Shown piece after piece: positions 27,538 through 36,992 of a DNA stretch of 64,000 nt (within the stretch, counting starts at the first letter, position 1; every line of letters starts with the position of its first letter). The notes under the pieces are model-generated. The model was given only the letters and a program-made list of their open reading frames with translations, searched no databases and was not told the DNA's origin. Both the position numbers and the translations under genes were made by a program. This DNA comes from JBMNGN01 sp050949865. Lineage in GTDB: Bacteria; Bacillota; Syntrophomonadia; Syntrophomonadales; Syntrophomonadaceae. The stretch lies in contig JBMNGN010000003.1 of NCBI GenBank assembly GCA_050949865.1, forward strand, positions 186,001 through 250,000, in the 5' to 3' direction.

Positions 27538-28743
27538 ATGGCTAATAAGTTTTTCGATCAGGTGGGCGGAGTAGTAAGCGTCAGGTTACACGGGAAAAAT
27601 CCAGAAAAAGTTATTAACATGGCCCTTTCCAGGGGGGTATTTTTATGGAACATTAAGAGAAAGGGTGATTGGCTGGAGCTTAAGGTGAGATCCAGCGGTT
27701 TTGAAGCATTAAACACCATTGTTGAAGAAACAGGGCATTCCTTAGAAGTCATTAATAAAAAGGGATTGCCTTTTCTCAAAACGACCTTCAAGAGAAGAAT
27801 AGGTTTTGTTAGCGGGGCCCTGGTCTTTATACTGGCTCTTTATTTCATGTCCTCATTTGTGTGGCACATTGAAGTTACCGGTTATGAGCGGGTAGATAAA
27901 AATAGGATACTCCTTACGGCTGCCAAATACGGGGTTTATAAGGGAGCAGCTAAATGGAGCTTTAGCCGCACAGAGGTTGAAGAGGCTATGCTTCGAGACA
28001 TAGATGAATTAACTTATGTCCGTCTGAATGTTAAAGGAGTTAAGGTTACAATTGAGGTGGTAGAAAAAATCTTTCCCAGAGAGGAGATTACCGGTCCCTG
28101 CCATATAATTGCTTCCAAGGATGGAGTAGTAGAGGAAATATTAGTCTTGGAGGGACAGGTTAAAATCAGGGAGGGGCAGGCGGTATCCAAAGGTGATATT
28201 CTCATATCGGGGTTGGTGATACCTGAAATCAACCCTTTTATGCAAAACGTATCTGATGTACCGTTAGAACCTTATACGGTAAGGGCACGGGGGGTTGTTA
28301 AAGCTCGCGTATGGTATGAAGCATATGCCGAATGCCCGCTTAGATTGGAGAAAACCATATTGACCGGAAATGAGCAGGTAAAAACTTATATCGATACCCC
28401 CTGGAAGAGCATTGCCCTAAAGGGCAGGGGTGATACCGAAAACTATCCAATCTATGAGGAAGAAACAGACAAAAACAGTCTCATTACCCCCTGGGGGGAA
28501 TTTTCCCTGCGCAAGGTCACTATCAAAGAAAAGAAGCAGAAAGTATTGAAGTACAGTCAAGGGGAAGCTATAGAAAATGCTAAAAATAAAGCCCTGGCTG
28601 ATCTGGTGCAAAAAACTGGCCATAAACCAAAAACTGAAGATATTAAAGTTGACATTTTATCAGTTCCCAGCGATTCTTTATCCCGGGTAAAACTATCGGT
28701 AGAAATAGTTGAGGATATAGCTGTGGCCGAACCCATAAACTAA
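27538..28743 (+). CDS. yqfD: Sporulation protein YqfD
   Basis: Mother-cell sporulation protein. An N-terminal cytosolic part is followed by one transmembrane segment (about residues 90-112, GFVSGALVFILALYFMSSFV) and a long extracytoplasmic domain with the family block VEVVEKIFPREE. The C-terminal part is the usual YqfD beta-rich tail. 401 residues. AAAAGGAGG lies seven bases before the ATG. yqfC-yqfD-phoH is a conserved operon order. Confidence 0.93.
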   Translation: MANKFFDQVGGVVSVRLHGKNPEKVINMALSRGVFLWNIKRKGDWLELKVRSSGFEALNTIVEETGHSLEVINKKGLPFLKTTFKRRIGFVSGALVFILALYFMSSFVWHIEVTGYERVDKNRILLTAAKYGVYKGAAKWSFSRTEVEEAMLRDIDELTYVRLNVKGVKVTIEVVEKIFPREEITGPCHIIASKDGVVEEILVLEGQVKIREGQAVSKGDILISGLVIPEINPFMQNVSDVPLEPYTVRARGVVKARVWYEAYAECPLRLEKTILTGNEQVKTYIDTPWKSIALKGRGDTENYPIYEEETDKNSLITPWGEFSLRKVTIKEKKQKVLKYSQGEAIENAKNKALADLVQKTGHKPKTEDIKVDILSVPSDSLSRVKLSVEIVEDIAVAEPIN

Positions 28744-28818
28744 GCTGAGAATCGCCATTAAATAACCTCATATGATATAATAATAAGCATCTTAGAGTGT
28801 ATGGGGGGAATATTTTTA

Positions 28819-29796
28819 TTGACGGAAAAGGAATCCAAGATATCCATTGGGGACAACCAGAAGGCAGCTGTATTTTTCGGTATTGGGGATGAAAACTTTA
28901 AACATTTAAGAAGTATTTGCAACGCCGAGATTTCAGCCCGGGGCGCTGATATTTATGTTAAAGGAAAGGAAGATGACGTTAACAATACGGTACAGTTGCT
29001 GAACCAGCTAATCGAAACTATTGATAATGAAGGGCAGCTCAATATTAATGATATTAATTATATGGACAGCCTCTTGAAAAGGGGTCAAAAAAACCAATAC
29101 CAAGATCTGGTTTCTGGGGTTATTCTTACTACTGCCAGAGGTAAACCGATAAAGGCCAAGACTATCGGACAAAAAAGGTATATTCAAGCTATTCTTAGGG
29201 ATGATGTGGTTTTTGGCATAGGTCCGGCTGGGACAGGCAAGACCTACTTAGCTGTAGTAATGGCGGTTCGGGCTTTTAAAAACCGGGAAGTGGAAAGAAT
29301 TATCCTGGTAAGACCGGCAGTAGAAGCTGGTGAGAAACTGGGTTTTCTGCCCGGAGATTTAATCGAAAAGATTAATCCTTACCTTCGTCCTTTGTATGAT
29401 GGTTTGTTTGATATATTAGGTATAGATGTGACCCAAAGGTATCTGCAGAAAAATGTTATAGAAGTGGCCCCGCTGGCATACATGCGAGGCAGAACCCTCA
29501 ATGATGCATTTATAATCCTGGATGAGGCTCAAAATACTACCCCTCAGCAAATGAAGATGTTTTTAACCAGGCTGGGATACGGTTCCAAGACGGTTATAAC
29601 CGGAGATATAACTCAGGTGGACTTGCCTAAGGACGAACATTCGGGCCTTATTGAGATTCAAAAAATACTCGGCCAGGTTCAGGGAGTATCATTTGAGTAT
29701 CTTAGCCAGGATGACGTTGTAAGGCATCCACTGGTACAAAAGATAATTAATGCCTATGAGAAATATGAAAACAACTTTAACGGTTCGAGTAAATAG
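28819..29796 (+). CDS. phoH: PhoH-family P-loop ATPase
   Basis: Cytosolic ATPase related to the PhoH/YbeZ RNA-linked helicase-like proteins. The N-terminal KH-like region precedes a Walker A motif GPAGTGKTYLAV, RPAVEAGEKLGFLPG, and Walker B FIILDEAQNTTPQQMKMF with ITGDITQVDLP. TTG 28819 is chosen because GGGGGAA (28804-28810) stands at good spacing; the ATG at 28801 overlaps that site. About 325 residues. Its neighbour ybeY acts with it in rRNA processing in some bacteria. Confidence 0.93.
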   Translation: MTEKESKISIGDNQKAAVFFGIGDENFKHLRSICNAEISARGADIYVKGKEDDVNNTVQLLNQLIETIDNEGQLNINDINYMDSLLKRGQKNQYQDLVSGVILTTARGKPIKAKTIGQKRYIQAILRDDVVFGIGPAGTGKTYLAVVMAVRAFKNREVERIILVRPAVEAGEKLGFLPGDLIEKINPYLRPLYDGLFDILGIDVTQRYLQKNVIEVAPLAYMRGRTLNDAFIILDEAQNTTPQQMKMFLTRLGYGSKTVITGDITQVDLPKDEHSGLIEIQKILGQVQGVSFEYLSQDDVVRHPLVQKIINAYEKYENNFNGSSK

Positions 29797-29829
29797 GCCG
29801 GAAATAAGCTATCCTAAGGAGATATTTTA

Positions 29830-32022
29830 ATGAGAATCCCTGGTATCGTGAAACTCTTGGGAGAGGGAGTTTATTCAATATTAAAAAACTCAACTACCCA
29901 TAAGGTTATAGGGGTTTTGATTTTCTTCAGCACTACTATCCTCATATTGTTTAGTCATTTTAGCCCTAACCAGGTTACGCTTAAACCGGATGAAGTTGCG
30001 CAAAGAAATATACAATCCCATATTACGGCGGTTGTAATTGATGAAAAACAGACCCAGGAGCTAAAAGAGCAAGCGGCCAGCAAGGTTCAAAAAGTTTACC
30101 AGGAGGACAAGTTCGCCTCTGCTAATACCCAGGCGGATATTGCTGCTTTCTACTCAAGTATCCGGGAGATTCTGGGTTCGGAAGGGGAAAAACAAGTCTC
30201 GTTAGAAGTATTAATAAGCGCTTATATTAGCGGCAAAGAGGATATTCTCATCCTGTCGTCTACACCCACGCAAATGGCCGATTACATTACCGGTTTCACT
30301 GATGAAGACCTGGATGTGATAGAACAGATATCAGTGGATATTGCCAAGGGTATAATGGACAGGCCGATTACTGAGGAGACACTCAACGAAGCATTTTTAC
30401 AGGCTCAGAATCAGATTAACAGCCTTAACTATTATCCAACTGCCCGCGATTTTATGAAAATAGCCACGGTCAGTTCAATAAGGCCAAACCTCATTTTCAA
30501 CCAAGAGGCTACCGATCTGGCTATTGAAGAGGCTATAGAATCAGTTCAACCGGTGCAAAAAACGATTAAAACCGGAGAAATAATCGTTCGGGAAGGAGAC
30601 CGGGTCACCGCTGAGCAGATTGCTATTCTAGAACAATTGGGAATCCAGAGGAGCAAAAGTTATCCCATAACCTTGATGGGTATAGCCCTTTTTGTTCTGC
30701 TTACTTTTTGGCTGGCCATCGAGTTTATCAAAAGATTCTATAAGGATATTTTCGATAATGATAAACTGATGCTATTGATCGGTTTAATATTTATCATAAC
30801 CATATCTTTAACCAGGTTTCTCACTTTAATCAAGTTCAGCGGACAACCGGAGATGAATGCCCTAATAGGCTATTTGGCACCAGTGGCAGCAGGTTCAATG
30901 CTAACCGCTATTCTGCTTGACAATCGGCTGGCCTTTTTCATGACCATTATAATGGCTTTGTACGTGGGCCTTTTAACCGAAGGTAACCAGTTGTTCTATG
31001 TTATTACAGCTTTTGTAGGAGGAACAGTTGGCATATATCAAGTATACCGGTTAAGCCAGACTTCTGATCTGGTCAAATCAGGCTTGTATATTTCGCTGGC
31101 CAATATCGTGTCCATAATTACCCTGTCCTTTATCGGCGGGAATACGGCCTTAAATATCCTGGCATTAGGTGTAGTAATCGGAGCAGTAAATGGAGTAGTT
31201 TCGGCCGTTCTAATGATCGGTGTATTACCTTATCTGGAATCAGCATTTTCCATAACCAGTATGATAAGATTATTGGAATTGGCTAATCCTAATCATTACC
31301 TTTTGAAACGGTTATTATTGGTTGCTCCAGGTACTTACCATCATAGCTTAATGGTGGGAAATCTGGCTGAAGCCTCGGCGGAGGCCATCGGGGCCAATCC
31401 CCTTTTGGTAAGGGTGGGTTCTTATTACCACGATATCGGTAAAATAAAGAGACCGGAATATTTTGTGGAGAACCAGCGGGGTTTTGATAACCCCCATGAA
31501 AGGATTGCGCCTGCCTTAAGTGCCTTAATAATCAGTTCGCATGTTAAAGAAGGGGTTGAACTGGCCAGAGAGGCGAAATTACCACAGGTAATAATAGATT
31601 TTATCGAGCAGCACCATGGTACGAGTTTGATTAAATATTTTTATAGAAAGGCCCTGGAAGAGGATCGGGAAGGTAATATCAATGACGAAGGCTTCAGGTA
31701 TGAAGGTCCGAAACCGCAAAGCAAGGAGCTTGCCTTGGTTATGCTGGCGGATGCGGTGGAGGCTTCCGTGAGATCCCTTAAGGATCCCAGTTCGGAAAAA
31801 ATAGAAGCGATGGTTCATGTCATTATCAAAGATAAATTAAATGATGGCCAACTGGAAGCATGTGATTTAACCTTTAGGGATTTAGATATACTCTACAAGT
31901 CCTTTGTAAAGATATTGGAAGGTGTGTACCATAAACGCATTGAGTATCCGGATACCATAGTCAGGGAGTTCGAAAAAAGGAGAGAAATTTATGGATATCA
32001 TGGTGATAAACCAGCAGAATAA
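29830..32022 (+). CDS. pgpH: PgpH/YqfF cyclic-di-AMP phosphodiesterase
   Basis: Membrane HD-domain phosphodiesterase that degrades the second messenger cyclic di-AMP. An N-terminal helix, a large extracytoplasmic domain (about residues 45-270), seven membrane helices (about 275-480) and a cytosolic HD domain with TYHHSLMVGN, YYHDIGKIKRPEYF and FIEQHHGT are in the family order. 730 residues. It overlaps ybeY by 32 bases, as is common in this operon. Confidence 0.94.
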   Translation: MRIPGIVKLLGEGVYSILKNSTTHKVIGVLIFFSTTILILFSHFSPNQVTLKPDEVAQRNIQSHITAVVIDEKQTQELKEQAASKVQKVYQEDKFASANTQADIAAFYSSIREILGSEGEKQVSLEVLISAYISGKEDILILSSTPTQMADYITGFTDEDLDVIEQISVDIAKGIMDRPITEETLNEAFLQAQNQINSLNYYPTARDFMKIATVSSIRPNLIFNQEATDLAIEEAIESVQPVQKTIKTGEIIVREGDRVTAEQIAILEQLGIQRSKSYPITLMGIALFVLLTFWLAIEFIKRFYKDIFDNDKLMLLIGLIFIITISLTRFLTLIKFSGQPEMNALIGYLAPVAAGSMLTAILLDNRLAFFMTIIMALYVGLLTEGNQLFYVITAFVGGTVGIYQVYRLSQTSDLVKSGLYISLANIVSIITLSFIGGNTALNILALGVVIGAVNGVVSAVLMIGVLPYLESAFSITSMIRLLELANPNHYLLKRLLLVAPGTYHHSLMVGNLAEASAEAIGANPLLVRVGSYYHDIGKIKRPEYFVENQRGFDNPHERIAPALSALIISSHVKEGVELAREAKLPQVIIDFIEQHHGTSLIKYFYRKALEEDREGNINDEGFRYEGPKPQSKELALVMLADAVEASVRSLKDPSSEKIEAMVHVIIKDKLNDGQLEACDLTFRDLDILYKSFVKILEGVYHKRIEYPDTIVREFEKRREIYGYHGDKPAE

Positions 32023-32461
32023 GGTTGTGTACTCCAAAGAATTACAGAAAATAATTAATGAAGCGATTAAGACGGTAGCCAGATTGCATAAATTGCCCAG
32101 TAACAGTGAAGTCAGCGTGTTAATCGTTGATAATAGCTATATCCAGGAAATGAACTTAATTTACCGGAATTGTAACCAGCCAACCGATGTATTATCATTT
32201 GCCATGAATGAAATGGTTGATGAGGAACCCGATATTGATTTTCCTTCCGAGGTCAACGTTCTGGGCGATATAGTACTATCCCTGGAGCAGGCAGAGATTC
32301 AAAGCCAAGAATATGGACATAGCCTGGAAAGGGAGGTTGGTTTTTTGATTTGCCATGGTATGCTGCATCTTCTAGGATATGACCATGAAAACGATGAGGA
32401 AACCAGGGTAATGAGAATGATGGAAGACAAAGTGATGGCGATATTAGGACTTGAAAGGTGA
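31991..32461 (+). CDS. ybeY: Endoribonuclease YbeY
   Basis: Zinc endoribonuclease for 16S rRNA 3' maturation and ribosome quality control. The metal site HGMLHLLGYDHENDEE near residue 120 is complete, preceded by the PTDVLSFAMNE block. 156 residues. AAAGGAG lies within the end of pgpH about nine bases before the ATG, so the genes are coupled. Confidence 0.96.
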   Translation: MDIMVINQQNKVVYSKELQKIINEAIKTVARLHKLPSNSEVSVLIVDNSYIQEMNLIYRNCNQPTDVLSFAMNEMVDEEPDIDFPSEVNVLGDIVLSLEQAEIQSQEYGHSLEREVGFLICHGMLHLLGYDHENDEETRVMRMMEDKVMAILGLER

Positions 32462-32473
32462 TTTAATACTGCT

Positions 32474-32827
32474 ATGGGAAGGCGTAGTATACCGCAGAGC
32501 TTTTCGTGTGCGATTGCAGGGATTTTTTATGCGCTTATTATGGAAAGGAATATGAAGCTCCATTTTCTTGCGGCTATTGGGGTCATTTTTGGTGGCAGTT
32601 ATCTGCAGATCAGCCGTATGGAATGGGGGCTAATAGCCTTTGCCGTATCTCTGGTTATTATTACTGAGATAATAAATACGGCGATTGAAAAAACCGTTGA
32701 TTTGATCACCGATCAATACCATCCCCTGGCTAAGGTCGCCAAGAACCTGGCGGCGGGAGCAGTGCTGGTAAGCGCCTTAAACGCTATAGTGGTAGCGGTT
32801 CTGGTTTTCGGCACCCGTCTTGGATAG
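32474..32827 (+). CDS. dgkA: Diacylglycerol/undecaprenol kinase (DgkA family)
   Basis: Small membrane kinase, likely phosphorylating undecaprenol for cell-wall lipid recycling in Gram-positive bacteria. Motifs include the SFSCAIAGIFYALIMERN N-terminus and the catalytic EIINTAIEKTVDLITD near residue 75. Three membrane helices in 117 residues. It lies 12 bases after ybeY in the conserved ybeY-dgkA-cdd-era order. Confidence 0.93.
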   Translation: MGRRSIPQSFSCAIAGIFYALIMERNMKLHFLAAIGVIFGGSYLQISRMEWGLIAFAVSLVIITEIINTAIEKTVDLITDQYHPLAKVAKNLAAGAVLVSALNAIVVAVLVFGTRLG

Positions 32828-32897
32828 GTTAATTTGCATCAGCATCTATTCAATTCCATATAATAATTAGGCAATCATAGATTATAATGGAGGAAAC

Positions 32898-33278
32898 ATG
32901 ACCACAGAAAATTTAGTTATGGCGGCTATGGAAGCCCAAAAGTATTCATATGCTCCCTACTCGGGGTATAAAGTTGGAGCAGCGATTTTGTGCAGTAATG
33001 GAAAAATATTTTCGGGAACCAATATTGAAAATGCTTCCTACGGGCTGACCGTGTGTGCGGAAAGAGTAGCTATTTTTAAAGCCATCAGCGAGGGGCAAAG
33101 GGATTGGGATAAAATAGCCATTTATTCTGATGGAAAGAGCCTTCCGTTGCCATGTGGGGCTTGCCTGCAGGTAATGTTTGAATTCTGCCCGGATTTAAAA
33201 ATAATAGCAACCAATAATGGAACAGATTATAACGAATATAAACTGGTGGAATTATTACCTAATGCTTTTTCGCTTTAA
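32898..33278 (+). CDS. cdd: Cytidine deaminase
   Basis: Zinc enzyme that converts cytidine and deoxycytidine to uridine forms in pyrimidine salvage. The zinc and catalytic residues are in SYGLTVCAERVAIFKA (Cys and Glu) and LPCGACLQVMFEF (two Cys). 126 residues, the tetrameric bacterial type. GGAGGAA lies just before the ATG. Confidence 0.96.
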   Translation: MTTENLVMAAMEAQKYSYAPYSGYKVGAAILCSNGKIFSGTNIENASYGLTVCAERVAIFKAISEGQRDWDKIAIYSDGKSLPLPCGACLQVMFEFCPDLKIIATNNGTDYNEYKLVELLPNAFSL

Positions 33279-33294
33279 ATTAGGAGGGTAAACT

Positions 33295-34176
33295 GTGAAA
33301 TCAGGATTTGTTAGTATAGTGGGGCGGCCTAATGTAGGTAAATCCACTTTACTGAATACGGTTATCGGCAAAAAAATAGCCATTGTTTCAGAAAAACCCC
33401 AAACGACCAGAACTCGAATTCAGGGGATTCATACCTGCCCAGAGGGGCAGATTATCTTTGTTGACACTCCAGGTATACACAAACCCAAGCATTTGCTGGG
33501 TGAATATATGATTAAAGTGTCTACCCGTTCCATATATGAAGTGGATTTGGTTTATTATATGACTGATGTAACCAGACCCTTTGGTGGGGGAGAACAGTTT
33601 ATTATGGACCGGCTGGAGAAAGTCAATGTGCCTATTTTTCTGCTGGTAAACAAGATAGATTTGGTTACCGCAAAAGAGGTGGATACATATATAAAGGTTT
33701 TTACCAGCCATATGTCTTTTTCTGAAGTCATTCCCCTTTCGGCTGCTTTAAAAACCAATCTGCCGATATTGCTTGACAAAACCTTTAAGTACTTACCAGA
33801 GGGGCCTTTATATTATCCAGAAGAAGATATTACTGATCAGCCCATTTCGTTCCTGATATCTGAACTGATTCGGGAAAAGGCGCTTTTCTTAACTAGGGAT
33901 GAGGTGCCCCATTCCCTTGCGGTTGAACTAGCAGAGTATAATAACCGGGCTGAGGGAAAGGTCTACATCAAAGCTATTATCTATATTGAAAGGGATTCAC
34001 AGAAAGCAATTATTATTGGGAAAAACGGTCGAATGCTTAAATCTATCGGGGAACAATCGCGGGCTGATATAGAGGAATTACTTAATGCACCGGTCTATCT
34101 TGATTTGTGGGTTAAGGTGAAAAAGAACTGGCGGGACAGCGAAACTAACCTCAATCAGCTTGGATACCGGTTGTAA
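33295..34176 (+). CDS. era: Ribosome assembly GTPase Era
   Basis: GTPase that binds the 3' end of 16S rRNA during 30S assembly. G motifs are GRPNVGKSTLLN, DTPGIHKP and NKIDLV. The C-terminal KH domain includes IIIGKNGRMLKSIGEQSR. 293 residues. GTG start with AGGAGGG upstream, 16 bases after cdd. Confidence 0.97.
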   Translation: MKSGFVSIVGRPNVGKSTLLNTVIGKKIAIVSEKPQTTRTRIQGIHTCPEGQIIFVDTPGIHKPKHLLGEYMIKVSTRSIYEVDLVYYMTDVTRPFGGGEQFIMDRLEKVNVPIFLLVNKIDLVTAKEVDTYIKVFTSHMSFSEVIPLSAALKTNLPILLDKTFKYLPEGPLYYPEEDITDQPISFLISELIREKALFLTRDEVPHSLAVELAEYNNRAEGKVYIKAIIYIERDSQKAIIIGKNGRMLKSIGEQSRADIEELLNAPVYLDLWVKVKKNWRDSETNLNQLGYRL

Positions 34177-34205
34177 GATATAGTTCATTTAGAGGATGGA
34201 AAAGA

Positions 34206-34874
34206 ATGATTGCCAAATACCTAGACAGCACCAACTTGAAACCGGAAACAGCTAAATCCCAGATTAAGGATTTATGCCAGGAGGCAACCGAATTGGGCAT
34301 GGCTGCTGTTTGTGTCAACCCGGTAAATGTAAAAAGTGCTAAAGAATACCTGGTAGGTTCTGGGGTCAGGCTGTGTACGGTTATAGGTTTTCCGTTAGGA
34401 GCAGATTTAGCAGCCACCAAGGTGTTTGCGGCTCGGGAGGCTTTGAATCAGGGTGCGGATGAGATTGATATGGTAATCAATATAGGGCGCTTAAAGGAAG
34501 GCGATTATGAATATATTCAGCAGGAGATTAATAGCCTGCTTAAGCTTAAGCAAGATTTCGGATTCATATTAAAGGTAATTGTAGAAACGGCTCTTTTAAC
34601 CAGAAATGAATTAGCTGATATAACCAGATTAGTAAGCGATTTGGGAGCCGATTATATAAAAACTTCAACCGGGTTTTCCCATCGGGGGGTTAGCAGGGAG
34701 GATATCAGTATCATTCAATCCAACAAAGCCCAGGGCCTTAAGATTAAAGCCAGTGGAGGGATTAAGGATCTCCGGTTTGCCCTGGAACTGATAAATATTG
34801 GGGTTGACAGAATAGGGAGCAGTAATGCCGCTGCCCTGGTCAGGGAACAGAGGCTAAGGGGAGGAGTAAAATAA
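34206..34874 (+). CDS. deoC: Deoxyribose-phosphate aldolase
   Basis: Class I aldolase that splits deoxyribose-5-phosphate into acetaldehyde and glyceraldehyde-3-phosphate in nucleoside catabolism. Conserved elements are YLDSTNLKPETAKSQI, CTVIGFPLGADL, ADEIDMVINIG, the Schiff-base Lys in DYIKTSTGFS and KASGGIKDL. 222 residues. Its place between era and recO is not standard, but the downstream cdd-like nucleoside theme makes sense. Confidence 0.95.
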   Translation: MIAKYLDSTNLKPETAKSQIKDLCQEATELGMAAVCVNPVNVKSAKEYLVGSGVRLCTVIGFPLGADLAATKVFAAREALNQGADEIDMVINIGRLKEGDYEYIQQEINSLLKLKQDFGFILKVIVETALLTRNELADITRLVSDLGADYIKTSTGFSHRGVSREDISIIQSNKAQGLKIKASGGIKDLRFALELINIGVDRIGSSNAAALVREQRLRGGVK

Positions 34875-34890
34875 AAGGGGTAGTCCTTGT

Positions 34891-35814
34891 TTGCGGCTGA
34901 AAAGAGTATTGCTACTGGTGATCCTAATTGCAGGTTATACCTGGATAATGGTCAATTATCCTAATGACAAGATTAAAGCCTTTGGCTACAACCAGTTTAT
35001 GAATATCTATGCTGACTTAATTGCTTCCAGGGCTGAATATAAAGTGGTTCATGATCCGGGCTTGAGAAAACTGCCAATTCCCAAAGAACAGGTTAAGATT
35101 CGAGCGATTATTCCCCAAAAGGGCCTTGACTTTCCCCGAGAGATCAACCAGCTGATTGATGAAGGATATAACGCGGTTATTGAGTGCTCAGCCATGGATG
35201 CGTGGCATACCAGTGAAAGAGGGATAGAATACCTTTCACTGCTCAGACCTACTGCTTATCGTTTGGTGGTTTTCGACGGAGGTCATCATTTGCCTACCAT
35301 TGGATTGAAACCGGATATTATTATAGTGCCGCAAATGATGGGGTTTGCGCTCCATAGCTATACTAATGATGGAATAAAGGTAGAGAAACTGGTTTCAATC
35401 GCCCGCCAGGTGGATTCTCCTTCCATAATTATTACAGTTCCCAGGTGGGCGGTCATAAAAAATGAAAGGGCTCTTACCCGTTTAGCAGCACGTATCCTGG
35501 CAACAGTAGAGTATGGGGCAGAGGAACCCCGGGAAGAATTTCAAGTTGCAGCTTTTAGCCGGATGAGCAGGTATGAAGATAGTATCTTTGCTTATCTCAA
35601 TCAAGGATATATTGAAAACCTTGAACTGTTCGTCAAAAGAATAGAAAAGCTGGCTGCCGAAGGCGCCAGTCTATATATAGCCGTTGATTATGATGTAATC
35701 AATCAAGAGGAGGCAGAACGACTGGCCGTTAATCTTAGACAAAGGTTGGGGTTACCGGTTTCAATAGTTAACCGCCCGGTAACCGTTTTTAATGTGCTTT
35801 GGAGTGATTATTAA
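34891..35814 (+). CDS. Unknown membrane-anchored protein between deoC and recO
   Basis: A 307-residue protein that I do not recognise. A short basic start and one hydrophobic segment (residues 6-22) suggest a signal anchor, with the rest outside the membrane. Visible stretches include AIIPQKGLDFPREINQLIDE, FDGGHHLPTIGLKPDIIIVP and LYIAVDYDVINQEEAERL, which look like an alpha/beta fold but match no motif I know. TTG start at 34891. Its stop is immediately followed by the recO start, so the two are co-transcribed. Confidence 0.65.
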   Translation: MRLKRVLLLVILIAGYTWIMVNYPNDKIKAFGYNQFMNIYADLIASRAEYKVVHDPGLRKLPIPKEQVKIRAIIPQKGLDFPREINQLIDEGYNAVIECSAMDAWHTSERGIEYLSLLRPTAYRLVVFDGGHHLPTIGLKPDIIIVPQMMGFALHSYTNDGIKVEKLVSIARQVDSPSIIITVPRWAVIKNERALTRLAARILATVEYGAEEPREEFQVAAFSRMSRYEDSIFAYLNQGYIENLELFVKRIEKLAAEGASLYIAVDYDVINQEEAERLAVNLRQRLGLPVSIVNRPVTVFNVLWSDY

Positions 35815-36633
35815 TTGTACTATAGTTCACGGGCATTAGTAATAAAAACCCTGGATTACAGGGAATCAGATAAGCTGGTTACCTTGTTTTCCGAGCGGGA
35901 GGGCAAAATCAGAGCTATAGCCAGGGGAGTAAAAAAGCCTAAAAGCAGCCTGCGGGCGTGTGTTCAACCTTTTTGCCATTCCCAGTTGTTTTTTAGCGCC
36001 CAAAAAGAACTGGATCTCTTGACCCAGGGCAGGGTCCTGGAATTTTATGGCAATATCAGGGAAGAAATGAGCCGCACGCTTTTTGCTGTCTACCTTATGG
36101 AGCTTCTGGATAAGGGTTTAGCGGATAGGGTTGCTTTTCCTACCCTTTACAAAATTACCCTAGAGACCTTGCAACACTTAAACAACTACGGGGTCAACCC
36201 CTTGGTCCTCAGGTACTTTGAACTCAGACTGGTTCAGCAATTAGGGTACCAGCCAGAATTGGAAGCTTGCATAAAATGCGGTAATAAAAACTGCCGGAGG
36301 TATAATTTCAGCCTGGCAGACGGGGGAATAGTTTGCCAACCGTGTTCGGCAGGGATTGGCACTAACCATTCATTATCCGGTGAAGCACTGGCAGTAATGA
36401 GGCTTCTGCTGGCCCATAACATACAGGTGGTAAATCGAGTAAGAGCCAGCCAATCTGCACTTGCGCAAATTGAAGGCCTCTTGGAAAAGTATCTTGAATA
36501 CCATTTAGAAAGGAGATTTGCGGTTAAGGATACTATTCGGATTCTAAAAAACTATAAACCTAGATTGACAAGCCGTCAGACGGTTGATAAACTAGGGGAA
36601 ATTCAATATATCAGCGATGATAAAGAAGAGTAG
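35815..36633 (+). CDS. recO: DNA repair protein RecO
   Basis: Mediator that loads RecA onto single-stranded DNA with RecF and RecR. The OB-fold N-terminus YSSRALVIKTLDYRESDKLV is typical, and a zinc-finger Cys set is present (ACIKCGNKNCRRY and VCQPCSAG). 272 residues. TTG start directly after the previous stop codon. The T-box leader of glyQ begins right after its stop. Confidence 0.94.
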   Translation: MYYSSRALVIKTLDYRESDKLVTLFSEREGKIRAIARGVKKPKSSLRACVQPFCHSQLFFSAQKELDLLTQGRVLEFYGNIREEMSRTLFAVYLMELLDKGLADRVAFPTLYKITLETLQHLNNYGVNPLVLRYFELRLVQQLGYQPELEACIKCGNKNCRRYNFSLADGGIVCQPCSAGIGTNHSLSGEALAVMRLLLAHNIQVVNRVRASQSALAQIEGLLEKYLEYHLERRFAVKDTIRILKNYKPRLTSRQTVDKLGEIQYISDDKEE

Positions 36634-36789
36634 GAAGAATACCTTGAGCAGAGAGCCGGAGGGTGGTGAAATCCGGCAGGGTATCTTGTGAAAGGCACTT
36701 TGGAGCTGTCAGGAGGAAAGCCTTTAGGTGAGTAAAACCTGAATTTATTAAGGTGGGCTTTGGCCAACCAGGGTGGAACCGCGGGTATG
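36634..36789 (+). ncRNA. T-box leader, tRNA-Gly responsive
   Basis: Leader upstream of glyQS. The T-box sequence AGGGTGGAACCGCGG is at 36770-36784. Its TGGA bulge complements the UCCA end expected of tRNA-Gly (discriminator U). Upstream, GCCGGA and TCCGGC form the distal stem I, and AAGGCAC near 36691-36697 could hold the GGC glycine specifier. Uncharged tRNA-Gly should favour the antiterminator and read-through. Confidence 0.9.
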
Positions 36790-36819
36790 CTCGTCCCTGA
36801 ACTTGAGGGACGAGTTTTT
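36790..36819 (+). terminator. T-box terminator hairpin before glyQ
   Basis: CTCGTCCCT (36790-36798) pairs perfectly with AGGGACGAG (36806-36814), followed by five T. It is the regulated terminator of the glycine T-box. The next 170 bases up to glyQ hold no further element that I can support. Confidence 0.9.
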
Positions 36820-36992
36820 AATTGGTAACTTCCCCCTTTGGCTGAGCGGCAGGAACCGGCACAGTTGAATACTTTTTATTTCTATAAGCTTATATCGCCA
36901 TTACAATCATGGCGGTGTCCGAATTATCATCACTGCTGTAGGGCTTCTTGTTACCAGCTCTGCAAGTTTATTAGATGCAAGGAGGCAAGGGT

